Under the pieces are notes generated by a model. The model searched no databases. It had not been told where the DNA came from and saw only the letters and a list, made by a program, of their open reading frames with translations. A stretch of 64,000 bases of DNA, taken from CAZUYC01 sp964624475. GTDB taxonomy: Bacteria; Myxococcota_A; UBA9160; SMWR01. The stretch is taken from positions 13,069-77,068 of the forward strand of contig CAZUYC010000133.1 of the NCBI GenBank assembly GCA_964624475.1, given 5' to 3'. The stretch's first letter is position 1. The number at the start of each line of letters is the position of its first letter. This document shows, piece after piece, positions 58,092 through 64,000 of the stretch. The translations under genes and the position numbers were made by a program.

Positions 58092-59272
58092 TCGCGAAGC
58101 TCGTCTTCTGGAGCGCCGTCGGCCTCGCGGCGTGGACCTATGCCCTCTTCCCGGCGCTGCTCTGGCTGCGCGCGCGGCTCGCGCCGCGGCCCTGGCGCGG
58201 CGCGGACGCGACTCCGAGGGTGAGCCTCGTGATCTGCGCCTACAACGAGGCGGCGTCGATCGCCGCGCGCCTCGAGAACGCGCTCGCGCTCGACTACCCG
58301 AGCGCTCGGCTCGAGCTGATCGTCGCCTCGGACGGCTCGACCGACGCCACCGACGCGATCGCGCGCAGGTTCGAGCCCCGGGGAGTGCGCCTGCTCCGGC
58401 TTCCGCGGCAGGGAAAGATCGCGGCGCTGAACGCCGCGGCCGCCGCGGCGAGCGGCGAGGTGCTGGTCTTCTCCGACGCCAACAGCCACTACGAGAACGG
58501 AGCGTTGCGGGCCCTCTTGCGGCCCTTCGCGGACCCGGACGTCGGCGGCGTCGCGGGCGATCAACGCTATCGGCGCGCGGGCCAGCGCGCCGACGGGACG
58601 GAGGGCGAGCGCGCCTACTGGAACTTCGATCGCCAGCTCAAGCGCTGGCAGAGCGCGGCCGGAAGCGTCACCTCGGCGACCGGGGCCATCCACGCCGTCC
58701 GCCGCGAGCTCTTCCGCACGGTGCCGCCCGGGGTGACCGACGACTTCTGGATCTCCGCCAACGTGGTGGCCCAGGGGCGCCGTCTCGTCTTCGCCGAGGA
58801 CGCCGTCGCCTGGGAGCCGGCCGTTCCCTCGTCGGGGGGGGAGTTCCGGCGCAAGGTGCGGGTGATCACCAGGGGCCTGCGCGGCGTATGGCTGATGCGC
58901 GAGCTGCTGGATCCCTTCCGGCACGGGTTCTACTCGCTCCAGCTGCTCTCGCACAAGGTGCTCCGGCGCCTGGCCGTGCTCCCTCTCGCCGCGATCCTGC
59001 TGGTCACCCCCTGGCTGTGGAATGCCGGCCTCCTCTATCGCGGCGCCGCTCTCGCCCAGGCCGCCTTCTACGCGACGGCGATCCTGGGCGCCTGGCTGCT
59101 GCCCGGCTCCGCGCTGCGCTCGCCCTGGCTGCGGCGGGCGGCGAAGCTCTTCGCCCTCCCGGCCTTCTTCTGCCTGGTGAACGCCGCCGCGGGCCTGGCC
59201 GCGCTCAACGTCCTGCGCGGCCGCCGGATCGACGCCTGGGAGCCCCAGCGCGACCCCTCGCCCTCGACCTGA
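58088..59272 (+). CDS. Glycosyltransferase family 2 with membrane helices
   Basis: 394 residues. An N-terminal helix (KLVFWSAVGLAAWTYALFPA) and three to four C-terminal helices surround a GT-A domain: VSLVICAYNEAASIAARLEN, IVASDGSTDATDAIA, VFSDANS (D-x-N position), GVTDDFWISANVVAQGRR. It resembles processive membrane synthases but is short. It uses a nucleotide sugar; the product is unknown. GTG start overlapping the GT4 stop. Confidence 0.92.
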   Translation: MIAKLVFWSAVGLAAWTYALFPALLWLRARLAPRPWRGADATPRVSLVICAYNEAASIAARLENALALDYPSARLELIVASDGSTDATDAIARRFEPRGVRLLRLPRQGKIAALNAAAAAASGEVLVFSDANSHYENGALRALLRPFADPDVGGVAGDQRYRRAGQRADGTEGERAYWNFDRQLKRWQSAAGSVTSATGAIHAVRRELFRTVPPGVTDDFWISANVVAQGRRLVFAEDAVAWEPAVPSSGGEFRRKVRVITRGLRGVWLMRELLDPFRHGFYSLQLLSHKVLRRLAVLPLAAILLVTPWLWNAGLLYRGAALAQAAFYATAILGAWLLPGSALRSPWLRRAAKLFALPAFFCLVNAAAGLAALNVLRGRRIDAWEPQRDPSPST

Positions 59273-59334
59273 TCCCAGCCGTCGCCGCGACCTTCGGATC
59301 CGCGACGCGAGGACGAGCCGGTAGAATCGTCCGG

Positions 59335-61092
59335 GTGAGCGATCCCAGGGCGAGGCAGCGCTGCATCGGCGTGGGGCTCGCCGCGGCCATCGGTCTACTC
59401 GCGCTGGCCCTCCGCTTCGGCTACTGGCTCGAGATCCGCGGCTCGCCCCTCGACCGCTGGCACGAGTGGGGCGAGACGGACATGGCGACCTACCTCGAGC
59501 AGGCGCGGCGCATCGCCGCCGGCGACTGGCTCGCGCGCGAGCCCCATCACCCGTATCACGCCTGGCAGTCGGTCGCGCCCCCCGAGCGGTGGCGGGAGTG
59601 GTACGGCCGCGGCGTCTTCCACCAGGCGCCCGCCTACGCGTATGCGCTCGCCGGGGCGCAGCTCGCGGCCGGCGATCCGCTCGGCGTTGCGAAGGCGGCG
59701 CAGCTCGCGCTCGGCGCCGGAACCTGCCTGCTCGCCGCCTGGATCGCGGCGCGGCTCGGCGGCCTCGTGGCCGGCGCGGCGGCGGGGGCGCTCGCCGCCC
59801 TCTACGGGCCGCTGATCTACCTCGAGGCGCAGATCCTCCGCGAGGGGCCCGCGCTCTTCGGTCTGCTCGCGATCCTGGCGCTCCTGCTCCGGCATCTCGG
59901 GCCCCCGCTGCGCGGCGCGGGCTCGGCCGCGCTTCTCGGAGCCGCGCTCGGGCTCTTCACGACGCTGCACGAGACCGGACGCGTGGTGGCGCTCGCGGCG
60001 GCCGCGACCCTCGCCGCGGCGCATGGCCGCCGCGCGGCGCGTCGCGCGGCGCCCGTGCTGGCGGCGCTCGCGGCGGGCTGGCTCGTCGGTTTCGCGCCGC
60101 TGCTCGTGCGCAACGCGCTCGTCGGCGCCCCGCCGCTCTCGGTCTCGAGCCGCACGTGGCTCAACCTCGTCGTGTCGAACGTCGCGAGCGCCCCGCGCGG
60201 CGGCGCCTCCGCGGCTCCTCCCGGGCCGGAGGTAGCGGGCATCCTGGAGGCCTCCCGCGGCAGCCTCGCGCGAGCCGCGGCCGGCGTCCTCGCAACCTAC
60301 CGCGGCGATCCGGCGCGCCTGCTCGGCAACTGGGCGCGCCGCTTCGCGGCGATCTGGCAGCGCTTCGAGGAGGCCGACAACACCTCCTACTACCTCTACC
60401 GCGAGCAGGCGCGCAGCCTGCGCCCCCTGCCCGACTTCCGCGTCGTCTTCCCGGCCGGATGCGCGGGCGCCCTCGCCGTGGCGGCCGCGGCGCTCGCGGG
60501 CTGGCCTGCGCTGGCGCGCACCCGCGGCGGGCGCGCGCTCGCCTCCGCCGCCGGACCCGCGCGCCCCGCGTGGGAGCGGACACCCGCCGGCCACGCGGCC
60601 CTCCTGCTGCTCACCGCATCGCTCGTGCTGGCGCTCTCCCTCGTCCCCGTGGTGGCGCGCTTCCGCCTCTACGTCGTGCCCTGCTTCTGGATCTACGCGG
60701 GCGTCGCGACGGCGGTCCTCGCGCGCGCCCTGGCCGAGCGCCGCACGGCCTGCGCGGGCCTGCTCGGCCTCGCGGCGCTCCTCGCCGCCGGATTCCAGGC
60801 GCTGGCCACCCACCCCTCCGCGCGCCCCCTGCCGCGCCGGGCCGACCTCGAGACGGCGCAGGTGCTGGCGCTGCGACACGCCGACCTGGCCTCGGCCACC
60901 CGCTACGCCGAGCGCGCGCTCGACCTCGATCCGCGCGACCCGAGCTTCTTCGCCAGGATCGGCGCCTGGCTCGAGCGCGAGGGCCGGCGCGCCGAGGCGA
61001 CCGGGCCGCTCGAGCGGGCCGTCGAGATCGACCCCTTCTCGCCGGCGCTGCGCGCGGAGCTCGAGCGCGCGCGCAAGGCTTCCGGCCCTTGA
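59335..61092 (+). CDS. GT-C (PMT/GT39-like) membrane glycosyltransferase with TPR tail
   Basis: 585 residues. About 11 helices, with the first loop containing WHEWGETDMATYLEQARRIA (an E-x-D pair in the catalytic-loop position of GT39-like enzymes) and FHQAPAYAYALAGAQLA. The C-terminal ~70 residues form two TPR-like helices (ALDLDPRDPSFFARIGAWLE, GPLERAVEIDPFSPALRAEL). Probably transfers a lipid-linked sugar in the periplasm within this locus. GTG start 62 bp after the GT2 gene. It is a second GT-C/TPR protein besides that at 40139. Confidence 0.82.
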   Translation: MSDPRARQRCIGVGLAAAIGLLALALRFGYWLEIRGSPLDRWHEWGETDMATYLEQARRIAAGDWLAREPHHPYHAWQSVAPPERWREWYGRGVFHQAPAYAYALAGAQLAAGDPLGVAKAAQLALGAGTCLLAAWIAARLGGLVAGAAAGALAALYGPLIYLEAQILREGPALFGLLAILALLLRHLGPPLRGAGSAALLGAALGLFTTLHETGRVVALAAAATLAAAHGRRAARRAAPVLAALAAGWLVGFAPLLVRNALVGAPPLSVSSRTWLNLVVSNVASAPRGGASAAPPGPEVAGILEASRGSLARAAAGVLATYRGDPARLLGNWARRFAAIWQRFEEADNTSYYLYREQARSLRPLPDFRVVFPAGCAGALAVAAAALAGWPALARTRGGRALASAAGPARPAWERTPAGHAALLLLTASLVLALSLVPVVARFRLYVVPCFWIYAGVATAVLARALAERRTACAGLLGLAALLAAGFQALATHPSARPLPRRADLETAQVLALRHADLASATRYAERALDLDPRDPSFFARIGAWLEREGRRAEATGPLERAVEIDPFSPALRAELERARKASGP

Positions 61093-61170
61093 GGACGCCC
61101 CCGGGCGGGCGCGCGGGAGTGGAGCGCTCCGGCGCCTGACCTACCCTGCCGGGGTCGCTGGAGGCCCTGC

Positions 61171-61803
61171 ATGTCCCTTCGGCTCGCCGTGCTCCCGGGG
61201 CTCGCGGCCGCCTTCTCGCTGTGCGCGACGCCGCAGAAGGCCTCGTTCCAGCTCGGGCTCCCCGGGAGCCAGATCGGGATGACGGTCGCACGGGTGATCC
61301 CGCGCGGCCCGTACCTCGAGGTGTGGCTCCGCGCTCCGGGCCTCGGGCTCGTGAGCTACGCCCCGGCCGACGCCGCCTGCCGGGAGATCCTCGCCGAGGA
61401 GCAGCAGATCGAGTACCGCTCCGGCGGCACGGGGGGCTCCTTCGAGCGGGCCGGCCGGCGCTGCGAGGCGGCGGGGATCGGATCGCTCGACGAGTGGCGC
61501 AAGCGCCGGCCGCAGCCCCGCACGCGCAGCCCCGTACCCTCCGCGCTGGCGAGCTATCGGATCCTCTACGAGGACGCCGAGATCGCGCTCGCGCGCGGGC
61601 GCTTCCCGCTGGCCGGTCTGCTCGGCTGGGTGGGTGGCGACGACACGGTCGTGGCCATCCCGAAGACGCCGACCTGCCAGCGGCCGCTCGCGAGCGGCGT
61701 CGCGACGATGCAGTACTTCCCGGCGGGCCGGGAGGTGCTGGCGCTCGGCGGCGAGGGCGGCCTGTGTCCGATCGCGGGCCTGCTCGTGCCCCCGCCGGGC
61801 TGA
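61171..61803 (+). CDS. Exported protein of unknown function
   Basis: 210 residues with a short hydrophobic N-terminus (LAVLPGLAAAFSLCATPQ). A cysteine at the end of this segment could be a weak lipobox. The mature part has six or more cysteines spread out (AACRE, GRRCEA, PTCQRP, GLCPI), which suggests disulphides. ATG start with GGAGG eight bases upstream. It follows the GT39-like gene by 78 bp. No family recognised. Confidence 0.7.
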   Translation: MSLRLAVLPGLAAAFSLCATPQKASFQLGLPGSQIGMTVARVIPRGPYLEVWLRAPGLGLVSYAPADAACREILAEEQQIEYRSGGTGGSFERAGRRCEAAGIGSLDEWRKRRPQPRTRSPVPSALASYRILYEDAEIALARGRFPLAGLLGWVGGDDTVVAIPKTPTCQRPLASGVATMQYFPAGREVLALGGEGGLCPIAGLLVPPPG

Positions 61804-61817
61804 CCCGAGCGGGAGCC

Positions 61818-61875
61818 CGCTCTTCGCCCGACTCCGCCTCGCTGCGCGCTTCGCTGGCTGCGGCCTTGCCGGGGC
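61818..61875 (+). repeat. Single divergent copy of the intergenic repeat
   Basis: CTCTTCGCCCGACTCCGCCT then CGCTGCGCGCTTCGCTGGCT. Same core as the other copies but with more changes. Between the unknown protein gene and the PilZ gene. Confidence 0.7.
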
Positions 61876-61959
61876 ACGCACCTTCCCGGGCTGACTCCGC
61901 GCCGCGACGGGGCAATCCGTCGCGAGTCCCCCGCGTCAAGTGTCTCCGCCGGGGAGTCG

Positions 61960-63762
61960 ATGTTCCAGGTGGCGAGGGGGGTCGGGAGAGCGCGGCCGCG
62001 GCCGCGGGGCAGGGCTTTGTTCCACAAGCGTCGGCACCAACGGGTCAAGCGGCGGTTCTCGTGCGAGTTCCTGGCGGCGGGGCAACGTTACCGCGGGATC
62101 ATCGTGGAACTCTCCCGCGGCGGGCTCTTCGTCCAGACGGACGCGACGACCTCTCCCGGCGCCGAGATCGAGCTCCACCTCGCCGGCGCCGGCGCCGTCC
62201 CGGACCTCCGGCTGCGCGCCAGGGTCGTGCGCCGCCGAATGGTGCCCGCACCGCTCGCGACCGTAGTGAGGCGCGGCATCGCCCTCGAGATCCTCGAAGC
62301 GCCGCGCGAGTACGGCCTCGCCTGCGGCTCCGAGCTCCTCGACGCGCCGATCGGCCTGGCGCGCCGCGGCAGCTCCGGCTCGGACACCGGCGACGCGGAA
62401 GCGGCTTCCCGCGACTGCGAGCCGCGGCGCGGCGATGCGCCCGAGCCCGAGGGTCCGCGCGCAGACCTCTCGCGTGTGGCCTGGCGCGCGGCGTCGCCGG
62501 AGCGATCGGCGGTCGAGCCCGACGAGGCGAAGCTCCCGGAGGCGCTGGTCGTCGACGACGGCACCCTCTCCGACGTGGACGCGATGCTGCGCGAGCTCGG
62601 GGTCGACACGCGCCGCCGGCAGCTCGGAGCCGACGCCTCGCTCGAGCCCTTCGTCCCGCCGACGCGCCTCTTCGTCACGACGGCGCGACTCGCGTGCTCG
62701 CTCCACCTGCCCGCGCTCTGCGAGGAAGACGGCCCGGTCGCCATCGCGGTGGCCGAGGACGAATCGCAGACGCTCTCGACCCTGATGCGGCGGCTCGGCT
62801 TCCAGTACCTCGTGCACCGCCCCATCCACCCCGAGGCGCTCCGGCTGCTGCTGCGGCGCAGCGTCTATCGCGGCGCCGAGCAGCGCCGGGCCAAGCGGCT
62901 TCCCTTCGGCCCCGAGGTCGCGTGGCGCACGGGGTGGCGGAAGCGCCGCGCATCGATGATCGAGATCTCGGCCAGCGGCTGCCGCCTGCACGCCGCGCGG
63001 GGAGCGCGCCCAGGCGAGCCCATCCGCGTCTGGATCCCGGCCGAGGCGACCGGCGACCGGCGCATCGTCCTGCGCGGGCGCATCGTGCGCCGCGAAATCC
63101 GGGCGCGAGCAGGCGACCGGGAAGGCTTTGCGCTGGCCGTGGCCTTCGACGCGCCCTCGGCGCGCATGCGGCGCCGTCTCGACGCCCTGCTCGCGCGCAG
63201 CGAGCGCGGCCCCGCGACGCTCCCGCCCAGCACCTCCCGCGAGCGCGGCGCGCCCGCGACCCTGCCGGGCGGCGCGCCGGCGGCGCAGGCCGCTCCGCTC
63301 CCGGCGTCCGATCCGGCGCAGGCGGCCGCGGCGGTCTGCGGGAGCCGCGCGACCGACGCGGGGGCCGAGCCGACGGCCGATCGCCGGCGCGTGCCGCGCG
63401 TGCGCCTCGAGCGCGAGGTCGTCGCCCTCGACGCCACCGGCACGCGCGCCCTCCATGCCCTCGTCGGTCGCGATCTCTCGCCGCTCGGGATGCGCGTCGA
63501 CCCGCATCCGGACCTGGCGCTCGGCCAGCGGCTCCGGCTCGCGATCTACGAGCCGTCCGTCGCGAGGCCCGTGGTGCTCGAGGCCGCGGTGGCGCGCGAC
63601 GACGGCGAGGCCGGGCTCGCGCTGCGCTTCGTCGACGTCTCGCCCGAGCTGGCCGGGGAGATCGCCTGCATCGTGGGGGCCCTGCCCGCTTTCGAGTCGC
63701 TGCGGCCCGAGCCGCGTCGGATCGTGCTCGGCGAGTGGCTGGACGAGCAGCCCGCGGCCTGA
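61960..63762 (+). CDS. Multi-domain protein with three PilZ domains and a receiver-like domain
   Basis: 600 residues. PilZ 1 at about 25-125 (HQRVKRRFSCEF, VELSRGGLFVQTD), a receiver-like segment at about 195-300 (ALVVDDGTLSDVDAMLRELG, LMRRLGFQYLVHRPIHPEAL), PilZ 2 at about 307-405 (QRRAKRLPFGPEVAW, IEISASGCRLHA) and PilZ 3 at about 473-585 (DRRRVPRVRLEREVV, GRDLSPLGMRVDPH). The third has the complete R-x3-R and D-x-S-x2-G pair that binds c-di-GMP; the first two carry E in place of D. The receiver-like part lacks a clear phospho-Asp. Cytoplasmic, probably senses c-di-GMP. ATG 61960. Confidence 0.85.
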   Translation: MFQVARGVGRARPRPRGRALFHKRRHQRVKRRFSCEFLAAGQRYRGIIVELSRGGLFVQTDATTSPGAEIELHLAGAGAVPDLRLRARVVRRRMVPAPLATVVRRGIALEILEAPREYGLACGSELLDAPIGLARRGSSGSDTGDAEAASRDCEPRRGDAPEPEGPRADLSRVAWRAASPERSAVEPDEAKLPEALVVDDGTLSDVDAMLRELGVDTRRRQLGADASLEPFVPPTRLFVTTARLACSLHLPALCEEDGPVAIAVAEDESQTLSTLMRRLGFQYLVHRPIHPEALRLLLRRSVYRGAEQRRAKRLPFGPEVAWRTGWRKRRASMIEISASGCRLHAARGARPGEPIRVWIPAEATGDRRIVLRGRIVRREIRARAGDREGFALAVAFDAPSARMRRRLDALLARSERGPATLPPSTSRERGAPATLPGGAPAAQAAPLPASDPAQAAAAVCGSRATDAGAEPTADRRRVPRVRLEREVVALDATGTRALHALVGRDLSPLGMRVDPHPDLALGQRLRLAIYEPSVARPVVLEAAVARDDGEAGLALRFVDVSPELAGEIACIVGALPAFESLRPEPRRIVLGEWLDEQPAA

Positions 63763-63775
63763 TCGGCGCGGCCCC

Positions 63776-64000
63776 GGCTCGATGGACTCCGCTCGGCTAC
63801 GCCTCGCTGCGCGGCCGGGCTCGATGGACTCCGCTCGGCTGCGCCTCGCTGCGCGGCCGGGCTCGATGGACTCCGCTCGGCTGCGCCTCGCTGCGCGGCC
63901 GGGCTCGATGGACTCCGCTCGGCTACGCCTCGCTGCGCGGCCGGGCTCGATGGACTCCGCTCGGCTACGCCTTGCTGCGCGGCCGGGCTCGATGGACTCC
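63776..64000 (+). repeat. Tandem array of the intergenic repeat, 42-bp period, running off the window
   Basis: Units GATGGACTCCGCTCGGCTAC then GCCTCGCTGCGCGGCCGGGC start at 63781, 63823, 63865, 63907 and 63949, with a sixth begun at 63991. Units differ at one or two positions (A/G after GCT, T in the fifth). Period 42 bp, 14 codons, with no stop in one frame. The true length is unknown because the window ends within it. Confidence 0.93.

Noticed and set aside
63776..64000. CRISPR array
   Set aside because: Units are contiguous with no unique spacers between them, no cas gene is nearby, and the same core occurs singly elsewhere.

Overview
The window is a gapless piece of a very GC-rich (roughly 70% or more by eye) Gram-negative chromosome. 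Outer-membrane and envelope functions (ExbB/ExbD/TonB-like, an LptF/G-type permease, a SPOR protein, secreted lipoproteins), a GAFTGA-type sigma-54 activator, GldA/F/G-like genes, PilZ and degenerate GGDEF proteins, a Uma2 nuclease and frequent GTG/TTG starts with 4-base gene overlaps suggest a free-living deltaproteobacterial-type lineage (Myxococcota or a neighbouring phylum). That assignment is inference; no rRNA or other phylogenetic marker was seen. No tRNA, rRNA, insertion sequence, prophage or CRISPR array was recognised.

Layout. 1-8.1 kb: serA (3' end cut by the window edge) diverges from a copper-type P-ATPase, followed by a sigma factor translationally coupled to an alkylguanine-DNA alkyltransferase, a serine hydrolase lipoprotein, aroA and a small zinc-ribbon protein. 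8.1-11.2 kb: a three-gene ABC system (ATPase, permease, GldG-like). 11.5-20.8 kb: exbD-exbB diverge from a TonB/TolA-like gene that overlaps a 1088-residue secreted protein made of about 42 acidic DxDxDG-type repeats. A seven-blade LVIVD propeller, an MBOAT O-acyltransferase and an SGNH/AlgX-like partner follow. 20.9-31.8 kb: two paralogous membrane proteins with an embedded spermidine-synthase-like domain, a frameshifted DsbA/isomerase gene, a Phd-PIN toxin-antitoxin pair with a palindromic operator, an NtrC-type activator, Uma2, an enoyl-CoA hydratase and an SGNH esterase. 32-46 kb: housekeeping and lipid genes (acyltransferase, dienelactone hydrolase, CCA-type nucleotidyltransferase, SDR, LptF/G, methyltransferase, enoyl-CoA isomerase, YchF-like GTPase), two integral-membrane glycosyltransferases, a SPOR protein and a flippase. 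46.1-51.2 kb: a tight four-gene operon with a VTC-domain polymerase, a DUF4956 membrane protein and a CotH kinase fused to a beta-helix. 51.2-61.8 kb: an exopolysaccharide locus (secreted alginate-lyase-like dockerin protein, polysaccharide deacetylase, initiating sugar transferase, degenerate GGDEF protein, GT4, GT2, GT39-like). 62-63.8 kb: a protein with three PilZ domains and a receiver-like domain.

The most unusual feature is a family of short intergenic repeats with core CGCTCGSCTNCGSCTCGCTG. It occurs singly, as an inverted pair (a 224-bp foldback) and as tandem arrays with periods of 42, 43, 45 and 57 bp in at least nine intergenic places. It sometimes supplies the stop codon or apparent N-terminus of the adjacent gene. 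The second theme is cell-surface construction: polysaccharide synthesis, O-acylation, acidic repeat proteins and TonB-type energisation.
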